From Ostrinia nubilalis (taxonomy: Eukaryota; Arthropoda; Insecta; Lepidoptera; Crambidae): a stretch of 64,000 nt of DNA. Shown here one piece after another: positions 46,201 to 55,255 of this stretch. Location: contig NC_087098.1 in NCBI RefSeq assembly GCF_963855985.1, forward strand, positions 16,450,501 to 16,514,500, given 5' to 3'. Both the position numbers and the translations under genes were made by a program. A model generated the notes under the pieces. That model was not told where the DNA came from. It did not search any database and was given only the letters and a program-made list of their open reading frames with translations. Each line of letters begins with the position of its first letter. The stretch's first letter is position 1.

Positions 46201-49092
46201 TCAAAAACAAGTGAAAGCGTGGGTAGCTTAACATTAATAAGCAAATATCTTATATCTTGCGATAGCCAATAAAATTATCTATTAGCAAAAGTAGAAAACA
46301 CATACAAGTTTCATACATTTTAAGGGAGTAAGAATGGATTTAATTAGAAAAAAACATGACTTTTTTCACTTCTTTTTCAGTTATTTTCCAACACAAGAAA
46401 AACCAGGTCGTTAAGGTATGTTTTATTTGCATTGTATTATTAGTATTTGAGCTATTCTACAAAACGAATGTAAATTTATTAGTCTACGTCTATTAGTTTC
46501 GACGTAATTGTTGAACAAAGATACCCCTTCGCAGCGGTTTCCATAGTAATCGGAATAGGTTGTGTGATTCTTTCAGGCAGTGGATTTTCGCATGTCGCGT
46601 GCGCTATGGAAACCGCTGGGAAGGGGTATCTTTGTTCAACAATTACGTCGAAACTAATAGACGTAGACTAATAAATTTACATTTGTTTTGTAGAATAGCT
46701 CAAATACTAATAATACAATGCAAATAAAACATACCTTAACGACCTGGTTTTTCTTGTGTTGGAAAATAACTGAAAAAGAAGTGAAAAAAGTCATGTTTTT
46801 TTCTAATTAAATCCATTCTTACTCCCTTAAAATGTATGAAACTTGTATCTGTTTTCTACTTCTGCTAATAGATAATTTTATTGGCTATCGCATGATATAA
46901 AATTTTTGCTTATTAGTGTTAAGCTACCCACGCTTTCACTTGTTTTTGAAGGAAAAGGTGAAAACTAAAAATTAAAAACTTAAATCCTCGTAATTTTGCG
47001 AGAAATGGGTCAAGCCCCAAATTTGAAGTATTTTCATCGATAAAATTGTCCATAGATTACGCCCTTAAAGTTTGATCTCTACAAGCCCGGACACACTGTA
47101 TAGTAGGTATACGAGTACTAACAGCATGAAATTTAGGCAGCTGTGATCACAAGCGGACTGGTGGCTCAATCGGGCTTGAAGATCCTCAGCTACCCTAAAA
47201 TTGACATTTATTACACTGCTACTGTTACCTCGACACACAACACTCAGTGTCGGGGTTAATTGTGATTTATGTAATGAAATAGCACATTATTATTGTCGTT
47301 TTCAGGGCAATACGCGCTCTCCTTGACGTTGTATCTAGCGGGCACGTACTGCATTTCCAACGTGGTAACTGCAGTCTACTCGTACACCGCCGAGCTGTAT
47401 CCGACTAAGTACCGCAACAGCTTGTTCGCGTTCTCGTCAACGATGGGCAGAATCGGCAGTATCTTGGCTCCACTCACGCCTGCACTAGTAAGTGTCTACT
47501 ATAATAAAGCTTTGCTTAGAGTTCTATCATTGCATAATTTGAGTCGTCTTGTGATCTTCACGAACTAGTCTAACGCCCGTTTCCTATATTCAATCCTTGT
47601 CCGAATCCGGATTTCAATATTGTCAAACAATCAGTTTTCGATCGAATATCCACAAATTTTTATGCGTTTATAAATAGTCTTAAAATAATATAAAAATACT
47701 GCGCCGCTTGCATCCAGGTACTTCCCGCGACCTTCACCAGATCGTCGGTCCACCTAGTGGGAGGCCTGCCCATGCTACGTCTTCCAGCTCGTGGTTGCCA
47801 CTCAAGAACTTTCCTGCCCCAGCGGCCATCAGCTCTTCGAGCTATGTGCCCCGCCCCGCGTTCGGTCTTTGTGGAAATCCTTGGGGGAGGCCTTTGTCCA
47901 GCAGTGGACGTTTTTCGGCTGAAACGAACGAACGAACGAACGAATATAAAAATGTAAAAACATCGAAAAACATTAATTTTGACCAAAAACATACTGTTTG
48001 ACAGTTGACGGTCGGAACGACGAACGGATTTGGATTAGGATTGAACATAAAAAATATTTAATAAGTCTAACATACAGGGTGGAAACGATAAGTGATCTCA
48101 CTCGATTATTTCTAAACTATACAAGATATCCAAAAACTGCTTACTGATCCTAAAAGTGCTTCATGAGCTCTATCCAACGGTACCAATAATAGGTTACATA
48201 ATAAATTGGATCTATCTGAAAATTCAATGATTCCAGCCTCCATACATTTAGTAAAACCTCATAATATTAAAAACTATACAAGATATCCAAAAACTAGTAA
48301 CTGATCCTGAAAGTGCTTCACGAGCTCTATCCAATGGTACCAATAATAAGTTATAAAATAAACTGGATCTATTCGAAAATTCAATGTTTTCAGCTGCCAT
48401 ACATTTAATACTGCCACAATCATAGCACTCATGTCTTGATAATATTATAGCAAGTAAAGCCTAAAACCAATGTTTTCCGTGAATAATTTTAAATAAGAAT
48501 GAAATTCACGAATTAATTTTAAGTGTTTATTATTTAAAATAAAAAAATTAACACTTCTAATATTGTGTGGCTGGCATAGTGGCATACATTTAGTATGGAG
48601 GCTGAAAACATTGAATTTTCGGATAGATCCAGTTAATTCTGTAACCTATTACTGATATCGTTTGAAAGAGCTCGTAAAGCACTTTCAGAATCAGTAATCA
48701 GTTTTTCGATATCTTGTATAGTTTAGAAATAATCGAGTGAGATCACTTAACGTTTCCACCCTGTATAAAATACGAAGATGTTTGTGATCAGTAAGACATA
48801 TTGAATTCCAAGGACATAGGAGAATTGAGTTTAGCACTCAGATAAAATTATAATCCAGTAGTTAATTCTAATGTAGCGCCACAATACACTAGGATCTCGT
48901 TGATGATTTTCCCATTTCCAGGGAGCTGCGGTGTGGGACAAGCTGCCGTTCGCGCTGTTCGCCGGCCTGGCCTGCCTGTCGGGCGCGCTGGTCTTCATCA
49001 CGCCGGAGACGCGCGGCACCAAGTTCCCCGACACCATGGAAGAAGCCTCCCAACTTGGCAGGAACAACAAGCGTACTAGTACTAGGTTATAA
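37238..49092 (+). CDS. SLC22-family organic cation transporter-like protein (transporter D)
   Basis: Six exons: 37238-37452, 40898-41123, 41199-41451, 44958-45599, 47306-47487 and 48922-49092, giving 562 aa with all phases consistent. The N-terminus (MASAENGDFPDKQR) precedes VGAFGWFQ and TM1. The extracellular loop in exon 2 is almost identical in DNA to that of transporter C. The MFS motif GYVSDRFGRR is in exon 3, PESFRW (a Val to Phe change) after TM6, SPIWWITTTFIYYGLTINAV in the fused 642-nt exon, and ELYPTKYRN in the 182-nt exon. The C-terminus is SQLGRNNKRTSTRL. Introns are long and loaded with elements, including the THAP element, Lep1 copies and two giant foldbacks, so the gene covers 11.9 kb. 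The role by family is organic ion transport at the plasma membrane. Confidence 0.92.
37560..37690 (+). mobile_element. Degenerate Lep1-like fragment
   Basis: It holds the family blocks GAAACTGCTTGACTATTT, ATTAGAATCCTACATTATCC and ATGAACATAGGCTGTAGA, and ends GTTCGCCGAGTCAGCTAGTT. The copy is old and lies in intron 1 of transporter D. Confidence 0.5.
38238..38283 (+). mobile_element. RTE LINE 3' fragment, left half split by the THAP element
   Basis: TAGCAAGCTGAAGTGGCAAT..GGGCACATAGTACGCAGAAC matches the RTE tail family. The rest of the copy continues at 40523. The two halves are separated by the THAP-exon element with GCAGAAC duplicated on both sides. Confidence 0.7.
38485..38591 (+). pseudogene. 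THAP-type zinc-finger first exon, copy 2
   Basis: ATG opens MDIKRKKYYCAAFGCLNSKR, then NLPDLSLFSLPKDAER, ending AG|GTATGT. The spacing C-x4-C near the start, followed by a conserved LPKDxER block, is the first half of a THAP (C2CH) zinc finger. The second half, with the later Cys and His, would be on a following exon that I cannot find. It is therefore a truncated coding relic within the mobile element. The identification rests on motif memory of the family. Confidence 0.6.
38817..39690. mobile_element. Element nested inside THAP copy 2
   Basis: Inverted ends TAGCACAAAATATAACAGAA (left) and its complement (right, ending GTTATATTTTGTGCTA) enclose about 0.9 kb. The host sequence ACTAGACA appears on both sides, which fits an 8-bp target duplication, although a few extra bases (CTACT) sit at the left edge. 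Inside are a Lep1-like copy (39088-39279) and an unexplained GC-rich part at 39520-39660. No transposase is seen. Confidence 0.6.
39088..39279 (+). mobile_element. Lep1/Helitron-like element
   Basis: The head is ACTAATATTATAAATGCGAA and the end is AAGCCGCGGGCAAAAGCTAGT with its last bases in the family consensus. It is a near match, inverted, of the copy at 15766-15962. Confidence 0.75.
40015..40118 (+). pseudogene. THAP-type zinc-finger first exon, copy 3
   Basis: ATG opens MDIKRKKYCAAFGCLNSKRN, then LPDLSFFSLPQDAER, ending AG|GTATGT. Compared with copy 2 it has one Tyr fewer before the first Cys, F for L, and Q for K in the LPKD block. As in copy 2 the open frame ends at the donor and no continuing exon is visible. 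It lies in intron 1 of transporter D in the same orientation, so it could act as a cryptic first or internal exon. Confidence 0.6.
40523..40733 (+). mobile_element. RTE LINE 3' fragment, right half
   Basis: GCAGAACTGACGGCCGATGG begins the half that continues the fragment at 38238-38283. It ends AGCAGTGGATGTCCTATGGC and a short (GAT) run. The copy is old and non-coding. Confidence 0.75.
43240..43432 (-). mobile_element. Lep1/Helitron-like element
   Basis: Reverse orientation. It begins ACTAGCTTTCCGCCCGCCGC and ends CTTTATAATATTAGATTTAT. It lies in intron 3 of transporter D. Confidence 0.7.
43481..43558. repeat. Inverted repeat, 22-bp arms
   Basis: ATTTCACGATCCAAACTAAT at the left pairs with ATTAGTTTGGATTGTGAAAT at the right, with one mismatch, around about 35 bp. 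It sits between two Lep1-like copies. Confidence 0.7.
43559..43925 (+). mobile_element. Composite Lep1-like element
   Basis: The head ACTAATATTATAAAGGCGAA and a repeated GGATGTCTGGATGT block are followed by a second body (GCGCCATCTATC occurs twice) and the end AAGTCGCGGGCGGCCGCTAGT in part. It looks like two family members joined or nested. Confidence 0.6.
45647..46046. mobile_element. TIR element in intron 4 of transporter D
   Basis: The left end AAGGTCACCTCCAAAAG(C)CA and the right end (CTGTCTTTTGGAGGTGACCT) are inverted repeats of about 30 bp. The 400-bp interior has an 88-codon open frame with no recognisable domain. The foldback element at 46048 begins immediately beyond it. Confidence 0.65.
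46048..47102. repeat. Giant foldback element (about 0.5-kb arms) in intron 4 of transporter D
   Basis: The outer ends TATACAGTGTGTCCGGGC and GCCCGGACACACTGTATA are exact complements. Matching continues with few mismatches through both arms: for example TTCGACGTAATTGTTGAACA at 46499 pairs with TGTTCAACAATTACGTCGAA at 46633. The loop is about 60 bp around 46543-46605. There is no ORF. The transcript of D must carry this hairpin before splicing. Confidence 0.85.
47702..47940. mobile_element. Two RTE 3' ends in opposite orientation
   Basis: 47702-47870 is an RTE 3' coding tail read on the minus strand (its complement includes TGGGGCAGGAAAGTTCTTGA). It is joined to a plus-strand tail, TGGGGGAGGCCTTTGTCCAG..CAGTGGACG, ending in (CGAA)n at about 47925-47942. 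It lies in intron 5 of transporter D, just after the 182-nt exon. Confidence 0.65.
48072..48766. repeat. Foldback element with duplicated left arm, intron 5 of transporter D
   Basis: The ends ATACAGGGTGGAAACG and CGTTTCCACCCTGTAT are exact complements. The inner ATCTCACTCGATTATTTCTA pairs with TAGAAATAATCGAGTGAGAT. The left arm contains two copies of a roughly 160-bp unit (AACTATACAAGATATCCAAA at about 48115 and 48276). There is no ORF. Confidence 0.8.
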
Positions 49093-49609
49093 CGAAAAAA
49101 AAAGAGCTAGAAGTTAACTTTGCATTTTATTACCCGACTGCGCCAGAAGGAGGGCTATGTTTTTTTTTATTTTGGTACTTGCAACTTTACTACTCAATAC
49201 TCTAGGATACCACTCCACAAACTAAAGGGCTTTAATGAATGTGCTAAAGTGTAAGTTAAATGGGGGTCAAAAGCACCTCAAAATTATTTATTTAATGTTA
49301 CACACGGCTGTTGAATTGCTAGTTTACGAGTATTTTTCTTTGAACGTGGCTGGACATGCTTCCGGATGTATTTGCTTCCAGGTGATGTGGAAATTAGTTT
49401 TTTTTTGCAAAAATGCATACTGGACTATACTTTGCGGCGATCTTTTAACAGCACAAAAAAGTTATCAAGACATCAAAAATTTTACATTTTCTCTAGTTTA
49501 TTTTTGTATATTTTTTATTATCATATGTTCTCCCCTTTTCTATGATTGATGATATGAATCAAACATATTATCTGCTACTTAAGAAAAGGGAAGAAGAGAG
49601 TACAAAATC

Positions 49610-49755
49610 AACTATTAGGCGCAGTTTTTCCAATATGGCGGCGTCCGCGGCAACAGTAGGAGGTCGCAAAGCTGAAATGTAAAATTAGAGCAGTTACCTA
49701 AATAGCACATCGAAATCTATAAATACTAATTTTCAATACTCCCGGAAAACTTTAT
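49610..49755 (+). repeat. Dispersed repeat, inverted copy at 62385-62525
   Basis: The blocks TTTTTCCAATATGGCGGCG, GGTCGCAAAGCTGAAAT, CACATCGAAATCTATAAATA and ACTCCCGGAAA occur in the same order, on the other strand, at 62385-62525. This is an uncharacterised non-coding repeat. Confidence 0.6.
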
Positions 49756-50343
49756 TTTATACCAAATGACTGGATTATAAAAATAAAAAAAAAATTCATT
49801 TATTTCCAAAAATACTTGTATACAGAGTTATTACCGAGTCTTCCCGGTAAGTAGTCAGAGACACTTGTATTGGGAATAACTCGCTACTTCCCATTAGGAT
49901 ATCTCTAATTAATTCTAGGAGTATTAGTTCACTAAGTAAGCATTTACTTTGGTATGTAAGAAAATTACAGCAGTATATTGTAATAAGTTATGGTTGATTA
50001 CTGACTCTCTTTCATTGACATAGAAAGATTTACGCTTAATGATAGTATATTAAAAAAAAAGAAAAGAATAGGATAATGCTCGTTATGTGTGGTTGTGTGT
50101 AGGAGTGTTAGTGTGAGTGTGTAAGTGTGAATGTGTAAATGTGAGTGTGAAGGTGTGAATGTGTAGTATATGTATTCGTTAAAGCATGAATAATATGAAC
50201 ATGTTCAAATACTATGTGTCTTGTCACGAGTCTGTCCTGTATGCCCTACGGAGTGGGTTCCTTGGGATCAGTATAAATGTATGTACTGCATACAGGGATC
50301 GTGATGGTGAGTTTTACAGTCAGGTTTTAGTGGTGAAATTTGT

Positions 50344-51480
50344 TTAAATAATTCGTACTAGTAGGTTTTCAACCTCCTCATAATTAAGTGAATATAACCA
50401 TTTAGTTAAGGTTTCCTTGCAAGTATGAGTTATCATTGGGTAAATATTCAGTAATTTATTAATTTTATTGTAAACAAAGGCAGACTGGCTCAAATATTGC
50501 CTTGTGGCAAAAACTGTACGTATTGTGGGGGCAGGCGCAACAGCATCTTTCCTTCTCTTGTGGGTAAGGTCGACATGAGTTAAAGATTTATGACATTTCA
50601 GTACAAGGTTCAAAATATAAAGTTTCCTAATTGTAAGTAGACCGCTAATTTGATATAATTTATCCGTAGGAAAACGGTAAGGTTTAGAATACATGACCTT
50701 GATGAGGGATCTCTGAGCTCTTTCTAATTCAAGAGCGTGGGTTTTGCCTGCACCACCCCAGATTGGGATACAATATGTAAGTACTGACTGAGCTAGGGCT
50801 ATGTAGATTTTGTTGTTTAATTTATTTGTCATGACCTGTCTCAGTGACTTAAAGACCCAAGTGAGCTTTCTGGTTCTATTGATTAAGAGCTCCATGTGTG
50901 GGTACCAACTGAGTCGCTGGTCAAGTATAACACCCAGATATTTGGTTTGATTGACTTTATCTATAGGGGGACAAGTACAGTTCAAGTTACCAGGGTTTCG
51001 ACAATTGTGAATTTTTATTTGAAAATTACTGTTAGGTTGTGATTTGTTAGATGGAGTAAAGCAAATATAATTAGTTTTCTGGATGTTTAATGTTAGGAGG
51101 TTATCTCTGAGCCAGTTGAATATGATATTCAAGCCCCTCTCAGTCCGTACAAGAACTTCATTCCAAGTGTTGCCAGTAAACACCACAGCAGTATCATCCG
51201 CATAGGAGAAAATCCTCCCCCCAACATCCCGGAGATTACATAACTCGTTTATATATATTAAAAAGAGTGTTGGGCCGAGGACACTTCCCTGCGGGACTCC
51301 GAAGTTGACTGTTGCTTTTTCACTGATGAAGCCGTCAATTTTTACTTCCTGGGTTCTGTCCTCCAGGTAACTTTTAAATAGTAGGAGTGGAGTGCCTCTT
51401 ATTCCTATATCCTCAAGCCTGCGCACAAGAATAGGCACAGAAACGGTGTCAAAAGCCTTTTTAAGATCCAAAAAGACTGT
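50344..51480 (-). mobile_element. 5'-truncated non-LTR retrotransposon, reverse transcriptase domain
   Basis: A 375-codon open frame (ATG 51471, stop 50344), open a little further upstream (TVFLDLKKAFDTV), encodes palm-domain motifs: LDLKKAFD, FGVPQGSVLGP (57-67) and FSYADDTAVV with the catalytic YADD at 90-93. A thumb-like region and a CR1/jockey-type C-terminus with YLGVILDQRLSW and LTYCIPIWGGAG follow. The endonuclease and first RT motifs are missing because the copy stops near 51480-51500. The open frame has no internal stop, so this is a young insertion. It sits between convergent transporters D and E. A (GTGT/GTGA)n stretch at 50090-50170 is probably part of its 3' UTR. Confidence 0.85.
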
Positions 51481-51922
51481 AAGACATTTGTGGATTAAAT
51501 GCCGTTAGATTTATTCTTCAATGAATTGAATTGTCACTTCCATTATGGACTTACCTACTTGTTCGTAATAAATTATATACCTAGGTGTTTTAGGTTTTAA
51601 ATAGAAAAACTTTCAGCGCGTTCGAAGCATAGCAGAACAACTATTCCCAGCTCTCGTTCCCACCACTGCAACTCCTGTGTAGCCAGGATCTACAGCTTGA
51701 CCGTCACAAAAACCCAACCAATGAAGGTCAAGTTTGTCCCGGGGGAAAGTTAAACTGTCATTAGACCCGCAACGGAATTAATCAGAAGAACATAGAATCA
51801 GACTGCTCAATGCTCATGACTGACATCATCAGTGGAACACTCGCAAAAAGGCAAGACGGAACAAGTTTGAATTCGTAAGTCGAAGCATAGCAATAAAAAC
51901 ATGAATTTTATTGGTCTCCTTA

Positions 51923-51928
51923 TTTATT
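51923..51928 (-). terminator. Poly(A) signal of transporter E
   Basis: On the minus strand AATAAA directly follows the stop codon at 51929-51931, and a second copy is at 51912-51907. The 3' UTR of E may be very short. Confidence 0.45.
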
Positions 51929-54900
51929 TTAAATTCGCGTAAATTCGGTAGTTGGTTGTCTTGGCGTGCGCGTGCGGCCGAGGTCGGCGGCCTGCCGCAT
52001 GGTGTCGGGCAGGCGCGCGCCGCGCGTCTCGGGCGCCAGCAGCACCAGCGCGCCCGACACGCACGCGCAGCCCGCGAACAGCGCGAACGGGAACTGCTCC
52101 CACACTAACACGCTCTGAAAACAAGTGTTCAAATTCTGTATCTCATAATCATCATTTCAGCCATAGGACGTACACTGCTGAACATAGGCCTTCCTCTGCT
52201 TTCCATGTTGATCGACTGGCAGCGGCCTGTGTCCAGCGCTTCCCTGCTATCTTTATGATGTCGTCGGTCCACCTTGGGGGTGGACGTCCCACGCTGCGTT
52301 TTCCGGTACGCGGCTCCCATTCCAGAACCTGGCTGCCCCATCGGCCGTCAGTTCTGCGTACTATGTGCCCTGCCCATTGCCACTTCAGCTTGCTAAACCG
52401 TCGGACTATGTCAGCGACGTAAGTTATTAATTTTGTACCTCAAAAAAAATAATTTAACCTACAATGCGATATTTCGATTGGATCTTTCAAGATCCGTCAT
52501 AACCTTCTCGGTGCATCATAAAAAACGTTAATCAAACATATTATCTGCAACATAGTTATGTCACAAAATAAACACTTGTGATTCACGTGTCGACAAGTGT
52601 CGCGTCCGCAGTTTGTTATCTAATCTTCGGCATAATCTTTAAGACGGCGCGGCGGCGCGGATGGCCGCGCCGCCGCGCCGTCTTAAAAATATCGTATACC
52701 GCCGTATTTATACAAGGTCTCAGCTCACCAAAGCGGGCGTGAGCGGAGCGAAGACGGAGCCGAACCGCCCCGTCATGGAGGAGAAGGCGAAGAAGCGGTG
52801 CCGGTACGGGGTGGGGTAGAGCTCGGCCGTGAAGATGTACAGCGCGCTCAGCATCGCGCCGCTGCAGCTGCTGCCCGTCAGGTAGAACGCCAGGGACAGC
52901 GCGTATTGATCTGAAACCGACCGACCTCATAGATAATGCTATCTCTCTCACTTCTTCTAGGTCAGAGGTTCTTAACCTTTAAGTCACGAGGGACCATTTT
53001 ACCAAATTTCTGTCTTGTCAAGGACCACTTTTTTTTTTTCAATGACCTATGCAAGGGGAGGTCGATTTCTCGCCCACTGTGCGCCGTTTGCGTTGTATTG
53101 ACTCGACTCATCACATCACATCACTTGTTTATTACGATGTCTTCGTGGACTACTTGGAATGCCTCCAGGGATCACCAGTGGTCTGCGGACCACCGGTTAA
53201 GAACCACTGTTCTAGGTCAATGAAAATTTAAATACTATTCTCGTTTTTAGGATCTTCTCTCATATTGACACGTTATTGCTCAAAGTACAAGCACGTTTCA
53301 GACAGTTTACACAATACTAATACCTGCCTTTCTAAATACAAATGACTTAAATAAGTACCATAAAGAGTAATATAAATAAATTAGTCTACCTATTAGTCTG
53401 TCTGGTACATATTTGTATATTTATGTCACTGGTTTAAATTACCTAAGTACTTACTTTTGGGTATGAACATATATCCTATTTGGCATGCAGCACATATCCA
53501 ATAAGCACCAGCCAAAACTGGTTTTCGTCCTAATCTGTCCAAAAGAAAATTAGCTATCCAGAATCCAGGAATTTGGGAAGATGCCACAGCCATGTAGTTG
53601 AGGTATTTATTCCCGGATATACCCACTGCATTAATCGTGAGGCCTTGGTAAATTAAGGTGAAGGTGATCCACATGAAAGGGGTCGTAAGACACCGAAATA
53701 GTACAGGTTTATACTTAAATAGAAGCTTAATGAGTGATGGTTCCTTTTCTTTTTTCTTATTTTCTGTGTCATCTTTTCGTGACTGAATTTCATTTTCTGT
53801 TTTTCTTCTTAGAAACTCTAAAGATTTTTCAGATAGTTGTCTCTTGTTGACTCGCGCTATATTTTTCAAGGACTTTTCGCAATCTTCGTACCGGCCTTTG
53901 GTTATGTACCAGCGGACTGATTCACCCATTAGCCAAAGGTACGAAATAGTAAGCAGTTGAGGTGTAAACAGCACGAGGCTCAGGACTCTCCAGTTTGGCA
54001 CGGCCCACGCGATGAGGCTCAACGTAACGAGGCCGATTGACAGGCCGGTGTTCATGATCGCACCGGTCAGCACTCGGTTCTCTGGACCAACCATTTCTAG
54101 GACTGAAAATAATAAACAATCAGTTAAAGAAACTGCTAGGTGAGCAAATATATGTATATAATTATTATTCAGTAAAATTCTTATAATCAGGTTTTATTCC
54201 TTCATCCTTTCAACCAAAAGACGTTAATTGCTAGACCAAGGATTTTAAGTAAGGATTCATAAGTGCCACTTGTGGTCTAAACTGAATAAATATTTTTGAT
54301 TTTGATTGATTTTGATTTACTCAACGACGAGTCCTGCGCTACCCTAATCTAGGTGTTCAAAAATGGTTACTTACTCAGGATATAAGCACATTGAAATGTC
54401 CCACCGCCGATCGCAGCTTGAATGAACTCCAAAATTATGAAACCAACGTAATTATACGCGAAGTATTTGAGAACTCCCAGCCAAGCGCCGTTAAAGGCAG
54501 TAAAGACCAGCGCCGTCCGCCGGCCCCAGCGGTCGGATATGAACCCCGTGAACAGTTGCGTGAACAGCGTCCCGAAGATGCGGATGGACCCAATCAGTGT
54601 GCGGCGCACTTCATCGCAGGCCAAATTAAACTGTTGAAAGATTAAATTGTGATCAGACAACTATTCATTAAATACATATTTTTTTGTGTGCCTTGTATGT
54701 CACTATTAATGCAAAATATACCTTACATCATACACGACGGTGTTTGTATTCTGATACAGGTGCCGCTCACAACTCTTCAAGTGGCTCTGGTTGAACCAGA
54801 CGGCAGGGCAGACGCCTGGCTCGAGTGGCCCGGCAGTCGCATTGCCGAATCTTTGGCAGTTGTCGAAGGAAGTGTGACTGGTACCAGGAATTGCGTTAAG

Positions 54901-55255
54901 TAACCAGTCAGGACTAAATTCAGGCTCCTCAAGGTCACATTCTGGAATATGACACCTGAAATCGAGATAATTTATGCATATGATAAATTATTATTTTATC
55001 TTAATTTTGTTCGTGCCAATTATGTAAATATTTAGGTACGTACCTGGTTGAAATTCTGCCTGTTGTAAATACATAGGCATTATTGCTCCATGCTAAAAAG
55101 ATCACGGCTATTAGGGCCAAGAGAAGATTCCGCACCTGGAACCAGCCAAATTGCCCCACCTCCTGTTGCAATATTGAGTCAAAGTCTAGAGATTTCTCCA
55201 CATTCTGTGTTTCTCGATTTAAAACTTCTGTTTGTTCTCTATCTGCGTTCGCCAT
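51929..55255 (-). CDS. SLC22-family organic cation transporter-like protein (transporter E)
   Basis: Six exons in transcript order: 55255-55044, 54955-54727, 54630-54375, 54102-53455, 52910-52729 and 52114-51929, giving 570 aa with consistent phases. VGQFGWFQ precedes TM1. The loop has the CHIPECDLEEPEF start and NAT and NQS glycosylation sites. GFISDRWGRR follows TM2, ESVRW follows TM6, TPFMWITFTLIYQGLTINAV replaces the SPIWW version, and ELYPTPYRH is in the 182-nt exon. The last exon is very GC-rich and its DNA is almost identical to the orphan exon at 57200-57364. The cytoplasmic loop is unusually Lys/Glu-rich (ENKKKEKEPS). The fused exon is 648 nt. Intron 4 holds a hAT-type MITE and intron 5 an RTE fragment. 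Role by family: organic ion transport. Confidence 0.92.
52147..52430 (-). mobile_element. RTE LINE 3' fragment
   Basis: Read on the minus strand it ends TATGGCTGAAATGATGATTA, preceded by CAGTGTACGTCCTATGG and GGGCAGCCAGGTTCTGGAAT. It adjoins the acceptor of the last exon of transporter E, within about 30 bp. Confidence 0.7.
52627..52687. repeat. GC-rich inverted repeat
   Basis: CTTTAAGACGGCGCGGCGGC pairs with GCCGCCGCGCCGTCTTAAAA, arms of about 20 bp with a short loop. It lies about 40 bp past the donor of the 182-nt exon of E. Confidence 0.75.
52963..53209. mobile_element. hAT-type MITE with 8-bp target duplication
   Basis: The ends CAGAGGTTCTTAACC and GGTTAAGAACCACTG are inverted repeats with one mismatch. 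TTCTAGGT is repeated exactly at 52955-52962 and 53210-53217. The CAGNGGTTCTTAACC end and the 8-bp duplication are marks of the hAT superfamily. The 247-bp body has a T-run and no transposase. Confidence 0.9.
54259..54320 (+). repeat. Retroposon 3' tail with (TTTTGA)n
   Basis: CATAAGTGCCACTTGTGGTC and the following AATAAATATTTTTGATTTTG match the block at 28660-28735. It lies in intron 3 of transporter E. Confidence 0.6.

Noticed and set aside
49235..49549. 104-codon frame after transporter D
   Set aside because: Low-complexity hydrophobic reading of AT-rich DNA in the 3' region. No family was recognised.
50090..50170. GTGT/GTGA-rich stretch as telomere-like repeat
   Set aside because: Units are irregular and do not match TTAGG. 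It is better read as part of the LINE 3' region.
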